The notes: generated by a model from the letters alone, not told the origin. Shown: positions 1 through 12,507, counted from the first letter of the stretch. The stretch is 64,000 nt of DNA from Astropecten irregularis (GCA_963971285.1 OZ020253.1:18116528-18180527), one strand, 5' to 3'. Numbers and translations: made by a program.

Positions 1-169
1 TGCACTGGGGCTTTCTTACCCAATGCAGCTTCTAGATTAGGGCACCCCTTGGAGTTGCCTTTTTAAACATTTTAAGCACTTTCCAGGTTTCTACAGCTGA
101 ATTTCCCTGCTGTTCCAAACGACATTCTGTAAATTCGTATGCACAAAGGCCTAAATTCCTGTATACATC

Positions 170-2043
170 ATGTCGACTGTACTCAACTTAACCGATGATA
201 TGGACTACTATCACCGGGCGTTTGGCGTCTACCATCGCCTTGCCAAAAGAAATGAAGTTTGTTGCCGCTGGTTGGACACTGAATTTAGAGAGATCGTCCG
301 TGGACTGAATGTCAACGTGACCGCCGAGGATCAGCCCATGAGAGTCCTCAGTATCGGCCCAGGAGACGGTAAGGTTGACATTGAACGTAACAGAGAGTAG
401 GTCCAGTGGAGGTTGGTGACCCTCAATGGGTTACTTAGGGACTGTGATATTATGAAACGAAACATGTGGATGATTTGTAAAATATCTGGACAAGGTTCAT
501 TACGCCTTCATCAAGACTAGCGACAGAATCTTGCAGTGTAACGATTTCTCTCAATTCCAAGTGAAATTGAGGTTCAACTTTTGAGTATCCTCCGAGACGG
601 GGCGAGAATATAGGGTCACATCCACTAGTACCGTCGTAATGCAGTGAAGTTGGTCCAAAACGGAAGGACAAAAATCACCACCTGGCAAATAAATCAAAAT
701 TGATGCGTTTGGTTTGAACTTGAATTGTGGGGATCGCACCTCAGGGTGTGACCATCAAGGTGATGGGGACCTTAAAAACGATAGCTACTTGTAAAACATG
801 GCTTTGGTTTAATCAGTTATAAAATCGTTTCATTTCATTTCAGGTGATATTGACATCGAGCTCTTGAGAATCCTGCAAAACAATCAAAAGCCCAAGGACC
901 GCATCCACTGTACCGTCGTAGAGCCAGCTGCTGACATGGTGCGCCTATTCCAAGAACGACTGGCCCTGGAGGCATTCCAAGAGATGTCGTTCGATTGGAA
1001 GGTGCAAACTCTGGAGGATTACCAAAGCACAGCCGATAACAAGGACGCCAAGTTTCATTTCATCAGCAGCATTCATTCCATCTACTATGTGCCAGATCTA
1101 CAAGCTTCTCTGAAGGACCTGTATGAACGTCTAGAGCCAGGAGGAATGATGGTGATCATGTTGGTGTCTGGTAGGTTAATATAAACTAGTTTAAAGGGTA
1201 CACACCCAAATGAGCTAAACGTTACCCATTCAGATTAACCTTAAGGCAAACAGTTTAAACGCTGGTGTAGACTACTTCTAGTAAAGAAAGAACTTTGCGA
1301 TGCCCCGAGGGGTCGATTTCAGCAAACTCTTCGTAACTTATCGTAAGACTTGAGATGCATTGAAACCCTACGTATAGGATAAGTAGGATACGATGGGATA
1401 TCCTTCGTAACTCGAGTATATGATCGAGCGTTGGGCTTCGTGAAATCGAACCTCGGTCTTCGCAACGTTATATTGCGAGATGATGCATCTGCGTACTATT
1501 CTCTACCATTCCATGGCCCCAAGAGCTGCCGTAAATACTGCTCAATTTTCTGCTCACATTCAAAGTCGGCCAAACAGAATACATGGCTTTTCATGGATTT
1601 GTTTCTATTCTGCAAACCATTGGTTTTATTTGTTTTCCTATCTCGTTTCTTTTTCCTTGGATGTTTATAATGCAGACACATCAGGGACTGGTAGAATGGG
1701 GAAAAGCTTCCAGTATCTCCAGGGCGCTAGACAACACCCTCCCACCTCTGGTGATGTCCGATCAGCCTGCCTGAGTCTGGGCATCCCCATTGCCCAGGAG
1801 ATACTCGTCAAGGTCCGGGCAGACATCACGGCCTGCTTCGGCGACCCCCAGGAGATGACCGAAGACGGGAGACTCCTGCTGGATTTCTTCGTCCACGCCA
1901 AGCATTTCGTCAAAGAGGCACCCGAGGAACTACGGGAGAAGGCCCTGCAACTCCTCTACAGTGACCAGTGCTCTGAAAAGGGTGAAGGAGGGACGATGGA
2001 TTTTATCGGAGACTGGAAGGCTTTTATTATCCAACGCTCATAA
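170..2043 (+). CDS. HNMT-like: Histamine N-methyltransferase-like protein A (3 exons)
   Basis: Predicted cytosolic SAM-dependent small-molecule methyltransferase of the HNMT family. Exons are 170-368, 844-1170 and 1676-2043, joined at GT-AG sites (donors gtaagg and gtaggt, acceptors tttcag and atgcag). They give 297 aa, against 292 for human HNMT. Seen: the SAM motif IGPGDG at residues 62-67, the following acidic DIDIE, Glu93 in VVEPA, and IYYV at 146-149. Glu29 aligns with the histamine-binding Glu28 of human HNMT, but human Gln143 is His144 here and human Asn283 is Asp288. The family is therefore clear but histamine as substrate is not. The start is the first ATG of the conserved DDMDYYHRAFGV block. 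A possible ATTAAA poly(A) signal lies at 2102. Gene B converges on it from the minus strand. Carnosine methyltransferase-like annotation is the main alternative name. Confidence 0.88.
1308..1456. repeat. Foldback element in intron 2 of HNMT-like gene A
   Basis: The ends read GGGGTCGATTTCAGCAAAC and, inverted, GAGGTTCGATTTCACGAAGC, giving a short inverted-repeat element of MITE type. The matching element sits at the same place in gene C (9930-10079), and a related fragment lies at 13186-13275. Confidence 0.6.
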
Positions 2044-3423
2044 AAAAAACATTCGCTTGTAAACTTCTTTTCAAATTTTCTTCAAGTTGCACAAGACAGA
2101 AATTAAATATGATTCTACAAGTAAAAACTCATTACGAATCAATTTTACATTCCACAGAAGAAATTTCAGTTGCATGTAATTGTTCACATATTAGACTTTC
2201 TGTATGTGATATGGATATGCAATATATATTGACAGATTTGTTTCACTATCAACTTATTTTGATCAATTTTACTCATTAAATTTTAATTCAGCTGGCACAA
2301 AATATAATTCTTGGTTTGTGTGGCACAAACAAATTTGATTACAAACTTATTGAATCTGTTATTATCTGTTACTTATTTTATGTCAATACTTTTAACAAAT
2401 GCCTTTTTTGCACGTTTTTTTTTTATAGAATAAGTATTATTGTTGTTGTGTATACATTTTTCTAATATGGCATCCATACAACATTGGGGTGTTGTATGTC
2501 TCAGATTGTGTACAATCTTTGTGATATGTCGAACTCCAATAACTGTTTTGTTAAACCACAAAATACTTTCACAAATTTCTTTTTTAAAAAGCGTATTGTT
2601 AATTTGGCGATCCTTCAAAATGTCTCACGTAAAAAGGAAAAAGCATTTGTGATTTTAAATTCCTACGAGAATTGTACTCCACGCGTAGTATTTCTTCTTC
2701 TTTTTTTATAGTATGCTCATTAAGTTTGAAAGCCAAATTCAATGACATATGTGACAATATACATCTGCTGACTTGTTCAAAATGATTGGCCATACAACAA
2801 ATCTCAGTAAATTACATATTGAATTATTATCGCGGTGTAACAATGTTATACGTATAGGCATATACGTGAGTGTTATAGGTAAAGAGAAACGCACGGTTCC
2901 AGTCCCACCATACAGTCTTGTCGTGTCACACAGACGTGCAAGCAGTTATATGCAATATTTTTAGTGTGAAACTGCTGGTTTCCATGAAAACACTTCACTA
3001 TTATTTTAACAGGATAAAGAGACCATTGTGAAATGAGGCATTCATAACTTGAATTAAAATAATGGTTGCGTAAATGAACTTATGGATGATTATTTAGCGT
3101 CTTTATACAGAAACGTCTTTTATGTTGTGCAGAATTGGGTCAATTATGACAATTTGAAAAGAGAGTTTCACCTCAGAAATATAATGTACAATTATGAAAT
3201 TATCGTTATTATTTTAATCAAACCTTCACCGCACATGTTTATATGTACACGCATGATGTACAATACTCATTGCACATTAAGTTTAGGATCTATAGAATTT
3301 ATTTCACAGCACCTCTGAAAGGTCGATCATGCTAAAATCTCATCGATTATACTTTTATAACATTGCCAACTAAATTGAGCTATTGCAAACTGAGGCATTA
3401 TAACCTTCCCGTCATTTCTTGCT
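2044..3423. other. Intergenic, downstream of gene A
   Basis: AT-rich DNA shared with the flank of gene C. Short open frames occur but show no codon bias, conserved motif or splice context. No gene is supported. Confidence 0.6.
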
Positions 3424-3532
3424 TTGTATCTTTTCTTTGTATCAATTATTTGTTCTCTCCAGCGCCTCGGAATAGTTTTTCTAGATAGATGGCGCTATAT
3501 AAATGCTTATTATTATTATTATTATTATTGCT
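3424..3532 (+). mobile_element. Retroposon 3' tail with (TTA)n end and 5-bp target duplication
   Basis: An insertion of about 109 bp ends in GGCGCTATATAAATGC followed by a run of TTA. It is flanked by TTGCT at 3419-3423 and 3528-3532. The paralogous site near 12087 reads straight through with a single TTGCT, so it is the empty site. The microsatellite tail and short direct repeat fit a 5'-truncated SINE or LINE. Confidence 0.75.
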
Positions 3533-3964
3533 CGGAAATGCTAGCAGATACAAATCCATAGCGAATTGGCAAGCGCGTAATTTTGGTTCGAATAAAACAA
3601 AGAAATGTTTGCATATGGATATTAATAAACTGTGTTGGTTGTCATTTATTTAGATATGTCGATTACGATATACCTTAGAGTTTATGGGCAAAGGTCACTT
3701 TTCAATAAGTGAAGCCATTTTGGTTTAACTGTCTGAGAAACAAACAAACTAAAAACAAAAACAAACACTGTGTGACACGGGAAGTGATTTTGAACAAAAT
3801 CATATTGTATTTCTGTCCAGCAACATTTTTATCACAAAAGCAATTAACACAAAATTTAAACACTTTCTGCCAATAAAAAATTCATGATTATAAAAGTCTA
3901 CATATAAAGTCTAACTTTATGGCTGGCCGCGTTACCAGCAAATTTGAAACAAACGGATTGCATT

Positions 3965-4368
3965 TAAGGGGGGTTTATGAAACGACGGCACAGGCTCAGG
4001 CTCAGGCTCAGGCTCAGGCTTCCATGCTGAAAATACAGGTTGTGGTTTTCCATTGAAGCTTAGGCTCTGTTATCTTTTCCAAACCAGAGAATCTAACTCC
4101 GAACAGCAGCAAAAAGCATCTATTTTGATATGGTAACCCATTATTTAAACAAAATTGATTAATGAAATGCCGCCGCCACGGAGCCTGGGGCCGATTTCAC
4201 TAACGCTTTGCGATCATCGTAAAGCCCAAATCCATCGCTAAACGGAAAATTGCTACGCAAAGTATCGATGGATTTTCCGTTTAGCGATGGATTTTGGCTT
4301 TACGATGATCCCAAAGCGTAAGTGAAATCGACCCCTGAGCCACAGCCTCCGTTTTGTAAACGCCCTTA
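3965..4368. mobile_element. CAGGCT-repeat inverted-repeat element, copy 1 (with nested element)
   Basis: The ends are TAAGGGGGGTTTATGAAACG and, inverted, TAAGGGCGTTTACAAAACGG. Inside the left end is a run of CAGGCT hexamers, answered on the right by GAGCCTG. The middle has the family-specific string AAACCAGAGAATCTA. A second, unrelated foldback (4187-4335) is nested in its right end. Other copies are at 12508, 51852 and 59863. Confidence 0.8.
4187..4335. mobile_element. Nested 149-bp foldback element
   Basis: Almost a full-length hairpin. The left arm starts GGGGCCGATTTCACTAACGC and the right arm ends with its inverse (GCGTAAGTGAAATCGACCCC). It lies inside the CAGGCT element, so it inserted later. 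The same nesting occurs at 12725-12873, so it predates the segmental duplication. Confidence 0.85.
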
Positions 4369-4415
4369 GACAAACTCCTGCAAATTTCTCAAACAATACC
4401 TGAAATTCATAAAAT

Positions 4416-5353
4416 GACGATTTGCATTCGGTGCACTAGTTTTCACTTTTCAGCATCACAATGAGGAAAGTCAATTTTTCCTGTCTCTGTCAGCTCTTCG
4501 TGGCTCAACAATCTTATTCCAATAATATGATGTACTGATGCGTACGCCATGCGTACGGGGGGGGGGGGGAAGTCGGCCTTTCGTGCATACGTACTTTATG
4601 AACGTCCCATAGTACACAGAAGCTTATTAAAGTAGGTCAAGAGGTAACAACAGCAGATGTGTTAAAGAACGAATCCGGTTTTCTGGATTTTGGCAAATTC
4701 AATGTTTCGCAACTGGTGTTTACAGACATTTGGAAGCCAGGCTGAAACAAGAAAGAATACGATGTTCGTCTAAAACGTGTTCCAATCTTCTCATTGAAAT
4801 TTGAAATTCAGAATTTCAACACTAAAGTATATAATGCTATAATAACGCTTTAGGTAAAACCTGCAATCCCAATTAATCATGTCCTTTTGTGAGCTTATTT
4901 GCTGAAAAGATAAAAAGTAATAACAAGAATTTGCAAAGAATCGTGAGGTTCATATCCCAGTTAAGAATCGTTCTCTGGATGTCATCTGCAAACTTCACCT
5001 ATCAAAAACCTTCTCATGTATTTATCTTATTACCATAGTATTTAACATAAATTGCACTTCCAATTTATAAGGTTTAGTATTCTTCATAACTTGCAACTTT
5101 ATTGATTCTGAAGTTCGTGATCATGAAACCCGACGTTGAGAATCAATTTACAGCTAAACAACATCTTCACAAAAATACATGAAGATATAACTGCGCTACT
5201 TTGTGTACAAGTAACGACACATCCTTGTAATGTGCGTGAACATTTTACACTAATTTGCTGGAAGGCATGAGGTAGTACAATGGAGCTTAAACTCGCAAAA
5301 AAAAAATAGCGTCCAATTTAAACTTCGAGGACACTCCAAGGGTAAAGTGTTAT
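4416..5353. other. Intergenic between HNMT-like genes A and B
   Basis: The 3' ends of A and B face each other across this stretch. It holds a run of G at 4558-4570 and no recognisable gene or repeat copy. Confidence 0.55.
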
Positions 5354-7411
5354 CTAGCGTTTAACAACAAATGCTGTAGAATTATCGATAAGCTTCACTG
5401 CCCCTCCATCTCCCTTCTCAGAGCGCCGTTCACTTCCGAGAACCTTCAAGAACTTCTCCCGTAGTTCGTTCGGTGCGTCACGGGTGAAGTGCAGGGCGTG
5501 AGACAGGAAATCCAGCAGTAGTCGCCCGTCTTCGGTCATCTCCTCGGGGTCGCTGAAACAAGCCGTGATGTCCACGGCCGTCTTTAGGGGAATTTCTCGG
5601 GATACTGACATGTCCAGGCTGGTGCAGACTTCTCTTATGTGAAATAGTGTGGGCGCGGCTTTTTCTACTTTATGCAGATGCCCGCTGTTTTTCTCCAGCT
5701 CTATAAAAGCCGAATCGTCTGCCAAGAACGCACAAAAGAACCCCAAAGTGCGAGAATTAATATTGGTAGCCCAATTATTGATCACATCTGATTAAGGACT
5801 AAGTCTCGATTAGGCAGTAGGCCTAGGATACCATTCGCCTGCGGGATTTTCACTAGATTCTAGAAAGAAATATGTTTGCAGAGTTTGAACAAAATATCAT
5901 CAACCTACCAGACACCAACATGATCAGCATCATTCCTCCTGGCTCTAGACGTTCATACAGGTCCTTCAGAGAAATCTGTAGATCTGGCACATAGTAGATG
6001 GAATGGATGCTGCTGATGAAATGAAACTTGGCGTCCTTGTTATCGGCTGTGCTTTGGTAGTCCTCCAGAGTTTGCACCTTCCAATCGAACGACATCTCTT
6101 GGAATGCCTCCAGGGCCAGTCGTTCTTGGAACAGGCGCACCATGTCAGCAGCTGGCTCTACGACGGTACAGTGGACGTGGTCCTTGGGATCTCGGCTGTC
6201 TCGAAGGATTCTCAAAATCTTGCTCTCAATTTCCCCTGAAATATTAAGAAACGATTTCCAGATATCAGAAATGTACCAAGGACGGCTGTGTGTTTTACAA
6301 GTATAGTACGGTCCACCATCACGTTGTTCTTAGGTATGAAGTATAGGCTTACGCTTCCCATCACGTTATATGATCAAACCAAAATGCAACTCTGGAATTA
6401 CTTCCCTTGTGTATGTTGACCTTCGTTTTTGACCAACTTCACTGCATTCACTGCAACAACTCAAAATCTCAAAATTCCTTTTATCGCAATTTTTTTACAA
6501 ATTTAACATCATTGAAAAGTGAACAAAGAAAAATTGAATGGAGCGGGACGGCCTCCTGAATACCATAGAGGCGCTCTACCAACTGAGCCATCCACCCCTA
6601 CATTGGTGGTGACCCCAATACTCAATTATCTTTGTATCATTGAAGCGATCCTTGGGGTATGGCAGTATGTGCGTGGCATGGCTTCTGGCTGTCAAACGAA
6701 CAAAATAGTTGACTGTTGGGGTCACCACCGACGTAGGGCTGGATGGCTCAGTTGGTAGAGCGCCTGTACGGTATTCAGGAGGTCGCCGGTTCGAATCTCG
6801 TTCCAGGCAATTTTTCTTTGTTCACTTTTCAATGACTTTAAGTTCAGTCAGTTTCCCTTGTGGTTATTTGATGATTACAAATTTAACATAATTAGGCTTT
6901 ATAGTATTGAAACTCATATAAAAACTTACATAAGATATACATGTATAGGGATCTCTGATATCACGGGTGGCCGCATGCTCGGTCATTACGTTTTTAACAT
7001 CGGAAGCTTCATTTCAAAATTCATAAAACAATTATATTATTATAAGAAATGAGTTTCATGAATATTAAGCATTCACACAAAAAATCTAGAAGTTAGTCGG
7101 TATTGAAGCTCGAGCTCGGTTAGTTAAAGGTTAGTAAAAAAAAAAATCCGGAGTTATATTGCCTTCTTGTCTTTTAACTTATGTTAAGATTTGTCCCAAA
7201 TGTCAACATTACCGTCGCCTGGACCGATGCTGAGGACTCGCATGGGTTGGTCCTCTGCGGTCTTTTTGACATTTAGTCCACGGAGTATCTCCCGTAATTC
7301 GGCATCTATCCATCGGCCGTAAACTTCACTTCTGTTGGCAAGGCGATTATACACGCCAAACGCCCGGTGGTAGTAGTCCATATCATCGGTTATGTTACGC
7401 AGAATCGACAT
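5354..7411 (-). CDS. HNMT-like: Histamine N-methyltransferase-like protein B (3 exons)
   Basis: Same family and exon plan as gene A, on the minus strand: exons 7411-7213 (199 nt), 6235-5909 (327 nt) and 5718-5354 (365 nt), GT-AG throughout, encoding 296 aa. Exon 2 is almost identical to exon 2 of A, C and D, with the same VVEPA and IYYV motifs. Exons 1 and 3 are the most divergent of the four. The glycine-rich motif reads IGPGDG, followed by EIESK. Unlike its paralogues it keeps Asn288 at the place of human HNMT Asn283, while His replaces human Gln143. I start it at the ATG that aligns with the other three genes; an in-frame ATG 13 codons upstream (7450) is less likely. Intron 1 contains a tRNA-derived SINE with an inverted head. 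It converges on gene A and probably forms the other half of an ancestral two-gene unit. Confidence 0.85.
6507..6835 (+). mobile_element. tRNA-derived SINE with an inverted second tRNA-like head
   Basis: The plus-strand part (about 6640-6835) has a tRNA-like head at 6735-6808 with box A TGGCTCAGTTGGTAGAGCG and box B GGTTCGAATC. An inverted copy of the head and tail lies at 6507-6622, giving terminal inverted repeats around GAAAAGTGAACAAAG. The inverted head lacks about 12 bp covering box B. A simpler copy is at 27703-27905. It sits in intron 1 of HNMT-like gene B. Confidence 0.75.
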
Positions 7412-7648
7412 AGTAATTGCAATGATATCATATGCAGCTTCTATTATCATACCACTTCCGATGACAAGTTTTCCCAGACACGTATATAACGTGATATTAA
7501 TGCAGGAATTTGTCGTGCATTGTACACATGCCTTATGTCACAGTTCACAGCCTTTACCTTATGAACCGTGGTTCAAAGGTTAGAGCAATATTTTATTCAC
7601 GACATGAATTTGGGGTACTGTGGCCTTGTAGTCAGGTGTGTTGTACAC

Positions 7649-8020
7649 TCTACTAAGGTGACCAGACGTCCCTGATTTCCGGGGACAGTCCCCGATTTGA
7701 CAGTGCCGTCCCCGATGAAAAATTTTCCCCGAAAATGTCCCCGATTCGACAAAATGCCCCCGAAAATTATAATTGTCCTTAATAAAAAAAACTGAACACA
7801 AATGCTGTGCTGAAGATGATCCATTCTACAGAGAAGAATGGATAACTTTGGTTCTCAAATATGTCACCCACTCATGTCAACTGGACAATATGTCCATAGA
7901 TGCCACCATTTTGCATGTATAGGCACCATCTAGATTCAAAAAAATTCAAAATTATACCCGTCCCCCAGGACACGGATCACTGTCCCCGCCGGATCATCTC
8001 AACAAAATATGGTCACCTTA
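7649..8020. mobile_element. Inverted-repeat element, possibly hAT-like
   Basis: The ends read TAAGGTGACCA and its inverse TGGTCACCTTA, and CCCCGA repeats many times inside. The 8-mer TTGTACAC flanks it at 7641-7648 and 8021-8028, as an 8-bp target duplication would. However, five extra bases precede the left inverted repeat, so the boundary is uncertain. Confidence 0.55.
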
Positions 8021-8186
8021 TTGTACACAAGGTCTTGTCAATTTACAGATTATGGTCTGCGGTTCGAATCCAGCCATTGTCTAGTGGTACTTGCATAGTT
8101 GAGCAAGATGCATTGTCATATTCCTCCTCTTCACCCAGTGGGTACCTGCGTGAAAATATTTCTGTTTAAACAGAATAAAACTGTAT

Positions 8187-8359
8187 AAAACTGTTTTGGC
8201 CTTTGTTTGACTAATTCCTGGATAAATACAGCATTTCAGGCGGAAATATTTCAACGGTATGTTTCTACCAGCATCATCTTCATATCCTGAAACTTATACG
8301 TAAATCTGTGAACATTTTATGCATTGGTATGTTACGAATCCTGTACTATACCTGTAAAC
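8187..8359 (+). mobile_element. TTAA-type MITE, 3' fragment
   Basis: This is the right part of the family described at 44929-45283, recognised by GGATAAATACAGCATTTCAG and GTATGTTTCTACCAGC. The left half is missing. Confidence 0.7.
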
Positions 8360-8792
8360 TTATAAAGGTCATGAACAGTATCACAATGACGGTAACAGCG
8401 GTTATTATTATCTGCATGTTCGGTACGTTCATAACACAGAAATAGGCCCAGGCTCCATGCATTAAAACACGCCTCATTGAAGCAGTGATTGTGCAGCAGT
8501 GTACTTTTGAACTTGGCATGTTTTTATTCTTTCCATAATGGAATATTACGGTCGGCGATCATTGTCAAATGTTAACAAGGAATATCGGCTATAGTTTGGC
8601 ACCGTGGGGCATAGGAATATGTGAATGTACGCTGGGGCTTTCTTAACCAATGCAGCTTCTAGATTAGGGCACCCCTTGGAGTTGCCTTTTTAAACAATTT
8701 AAGCCCTTTCCAGGTTTCTTTACAGCTGAATTTCCCTGCTGTTCCAAACGACATTCTGTAAACTCGTATGCACATACATACATGTATACATC

Positions 8793-10662
8793 ATGTCGAC
8801 TGTACGCAACTTAACCGATGATATGGACTACTACCACCGGGCGTTTGGCGTCTACCATCGCCTCGCCAAAAGAAATGAAGTTTGTTGCCGCTGGTTGGAC
8901 ACTGAATTTAGAGAGATAGTCCGAGGACTGAATGTCAACGTGACCGCCGAGGATCAGCCCATGAGAGTCCTCAGTATCGGCCCAGGAGACGGTAAGGTTG
9001 ACATTGAACGTAACAGAGAGTAGGTCCAGTGGAGGTTGGTGACTCTCAATGGGTTACTTGGGGACTGTGATATTATGAAACGAAACATGTGGATGATTTG
9101 TAAAATATCTGGACAAGGTTCACTACGCCTTCATCAAGACTAGCGACAGAATCTTGCAGTGTAACGATTTCTCTCAATTCCAAGTGAAATTGAGGTTCAA
9201 CTTTTGAGTATCCTCCGAGACGGGGCAAGAATATGGTCACATCCACTACTACCGTCGTAATGCAGTGAAGTTGGTCCAAAACGGAAGGTCAAAAATCACC
9301 ACCTGGCAAATAAATCTAAATTGATGCGTTTGGTTTGAACTTGTAATGTGGGGATCGCACCTCAGGGTGTGACCATCAAGGTGATGGGGACCTTAAAAAC
9401 GATAGCTACTTGTAAAACACGGCTTTGGTTTAATCAGTTATAAAATCGTTTCATTTCATTTCAGGTGATATTGACATCGAGCTCTTGAGAATCCTGCAAA
9501 ACAATCAAAAGCCCAAGGACCGCATCCACTGTACCGTCGTAGAGCCAGCTGCTGACATGGTGCGCCTATTCCAAGAACGACTGGCCCTGGAGGCATTCCA
9601 AGAGATGTCGTTCGATTGGAAGGTGCAAACTCTGGAGGACTACCAAAGCACAGCCGACAACAAGGACGCCAAGTTTCATTTCATCAGCAGCATCCATTCC
9701 ATTTACTATGTGCCAGATCTGCAAGCTTCTCTGAAGGACCTGTATGAACGTCTAGAGCCAGGAGGAATGATGGTGATCATGTTGGTGTCTGGTAGGTTAA
9801 TATAAACTAGTTTAAAGGGTACATCCCAAAATGAGCTAAACGTTATACCCCTCTTTCAGATTAACCTTAAGGCAAACAGTGTAAACGCTGGGGCAGACTT
9901 CCTCTAGTAAAGGAAGAACTTTGCGATGCCCAGGGGTCGATTTCAGCAAACTCTTCGCAACTTATCGTAGGAATTGAAATGCATTGAAACCCTAAGTATA
10001 GGAAGAGTGGTATACGATGGGCTATCCTTCGATAACTCGAGTTACGATTGATCGTAGAGCTTCGTGAAATAAACCCCTGGTCTTCGCAACGTTATATTGC
10101 GAGATATGCATCTCTGTATTCTCCACCATTTCATGGCCCCATAGCTGCCGTAAATACTGCTAGATTTTCTGCTCACATTCAAAGTCCGCCATGCAGAATA
10201 AGTGGCTTTTCATGGATTTGTTTCTATTCTGCAAACCATTGGTTTTATTTGTTTTCCTATCTCGTTTCTTTTTCCTTGGATGTTTATAATGCAGACACAT
10301 CAGGGACTGGTAGAATGGGGAAAAGCTTCCAGTATCTCCAGGGCGCTAGGCAACACCCTCCCACCTCTGGTGACGTCCGTGCAGCCTGCCAGAGTCACGG
10401 CATCCCGATTGCCCAGGAGATACTCATCAAGGTACGAGCAGACATCACGGCCTGCTTCAGCGACCCCCAGGAGATGACCGAAGACGGGAAACTCCTGCTG
10501 GATTTCTTCGTCCACGCCAAGCATTTCGTCAAAGAGGCACCCGAGGAACTACGGGAGAAGGCCCTGCAACTCCTCTACAGTGACCAGTGCTCTGAAAAGG
10601 GTGAAGGAGGGACGATGGATTTTATCGGAGACTGGAAGGCTTTTATTATCCAACGCTCATAA
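8793..10662 (+). CDS. HNMT-like: Histamine N-methyltransferase-like protein C (3 exons)
   Basis: Near twin of gene A. Exons are 8793-8991, 9465-9791 and 10295-10662, with the same phases and splice sites, encoding 297 aa. The product shares the SAM motif, VVEPA, and the His144 and Asp288 substitutions in the predicted amine pocket. Exons 1 and 2 encode the same residues as A except for one change near the N-terminus. Exon 3 differs at a few positions, such as ACQSHG for ACLSLG. The frame is intact, so the copy is probably functional. A possible ATTAAA poly(A) signal lies at 10722. It arose with the segmental duplication and faces gene D. Confidence 0.88.
9930..10079. repeat. Foldback element in intron 2 of HNMT-like gene C
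   Basis: Counterpart of 1308-1456. It opens with GGGGTCGATTTCAGCAAAC and closes with AGCTTCGTGAAATAAACCCC. It was inherited with the duplication. Confidence 0.6.
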
Positions 10663-12507
10663 AAAACGACATTCGCTTGTAAACTTCTTTTCGAATTTTC
10701 TTCAAGTTGCACAAGACAGAAATTAAATATGATTCTATAAGTAAAAACTCATTATGTATAAATTTTGCCTTCCACAGAAGAAATTTCAGTTGCATGTAAT
10801 TGTTCACACTTTGAGGCTTTCTGTAAGAGATATAGATTCAGCAACCTTTTAACATGGAAGACCTTTGCTGTATGTCACCATATAATATTGTCGGATTTGT
10901 TTCATTATCAAAATTATCTTGATCCATTTTACTCATTAAATTTTTTAATTCAGCTGGCACAAAATATAGTTCTTGGTTTGTGTGGCACAAACAAATTTGA
11001 TTGCAAACTTATTGAATCTGAGATTCTATCTGTTACTTATTTTATATCAATACTTTTAAAAAAATGCCTTGCACAATAATTATTTATTTAGAGAATAAGT
11101 ATTATTGTTGTTGTCACGGTGTATACTTTTTTAATATGAAATCCATGCAACGTTGGGGTGCTGTAAGTCTCTGAGTGTGTACAATCTTTGTGATATGTCG
11201 AAGCCTCCAACAACTGTTTTGTTAAATCATCGAGAATATTTTTCAGAAAAGAATGAATCAAACGTATTGTTAACATGGCGATCAAGTACAAAGGAAAAAG
11301 TATATGTGATTTTAAATTCCTTCGAGAATTGTACTCCACGCGTATAATAGTGTTTTTTTATAGCATGCAATTAAGTTTGAAAGCCAAATTCCATGACATA
11401 TGTGACAATATACATCTTGCTGACTTGTTCAAAATGATTGGCCATACAACAAATCTCAGTAAATTACATATTGAATTATTATCGCGGTGTAACAATGTTA
11501 TACGTATAGGCATATACGTGAGTGTTATAGGTAAAGAGAAACGCACGGTTCCAGTCCCACCATACATTCTTGTCGTGTCACACAGACGTGCAAGCAGTTA
11601 TATGCAATCTTTTTAGTGTGAAACTGCTGGTTTCCATGATAACACTTCACTATTATTTTAACAGGATAAAGAGACCATTGTGAAATGAGGCATTCATAAC
11701 TTGAATTAAAATAATGGTTGCGTAAATGAACTTATGGATGATTATTTAGCGTCTTTATACAGAAACGTCTTTTATGTTGTGCAGAATTGGGTCAATTATG
11801 ACAATTTGAAAAAAAAAAAAGATTTTTACCAAAATACATGTAGGCCTACATAATTATATATAAATTATTGTTATTATTTTAATTAAACCTCCACCGTACA
11901 TGTTTATGTACACGCATGATGTACAATGCTCATTGCACATTATGTTAAGAATCTAGAATTTATTTCACAGCGCCCCTAAAAGGTCGATCATGACTTGTGC
12001 TAACTCATCGATTATACTTTTATAACATGGCCAACTAAATTGAGCTATTGCAAACTGAGGCATTATAATCTTCCCGTCATTTCTTGCTCGGAAATGCTAG
12101 CAGATATAAATCCATAGCGAATTTGCAAGGGCGTAATTTTGGTTCGAATAAAACAAAGACATTTTGGCATATAAATAAACTGTGTTGGTTGTCATTTATG
12201 ATGTCGATTACGATATACCTTAAAGTTTATGGGCAAAGGTCACTTTTCAATAAGTGAAGCCATTTTGGTTAAAATGTCTGAGAAACAAACAAACTAAAAA
12301 CAAAAACAAACACTGTGTGACACGGGAAGTGATTTTGAACAAAATCATATTGTATTTCTGTCCAGCAACGTTTTTATCACAAAAGCAATTAACACAACAT
12401 TTTAACACTTTCTGCCATTAAAAAAATCCATGATTTAAAAAAGTCTACAAATAAAAACTAACTTTATGGCTGGCCGCGTTCCCAGCAAATTTGAAACAAC
12501 CATTGTA
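10663..12507. other. Intergenic, downstream of gene C
   Basis: Duplicate of the flank downstream of gene A, AT-rich. The empty retroposon site TTGCT lies near 12087. No gene is supported. Confidence 0.6.

Larger units (their letters stand above)
1..4415. repeat. Segmental duplication, copy 1 (carries HNMT-like gene A)
   Basis: This block is repeated in the same orientation at about 8629-12952. Similarity covers the 5' flank, all three exons, both introns and about 2.3 kb of downstream DNA, and stops near the shared string ATTCATAAAATG. It is cut by the left window edge, so its true start is unknown. Copy 1 carries an extra retroposon tail at 3424-3532. Confidence 0.9.

Noticed and set aside
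6735-6808. Possible functional tRNA gene
   Set aside because: It has A and B boxes but is the head of a repeated SINE with matching flanks at 27703; the cloverleaf is poor and no genuine tRNA end is seen.
7412-7450. Upstream in-frame ATG for HNMT-like gene B
   Set aside because: The added 13 residues have no counterpart in genes A, C or D, whose starts align at 7411.
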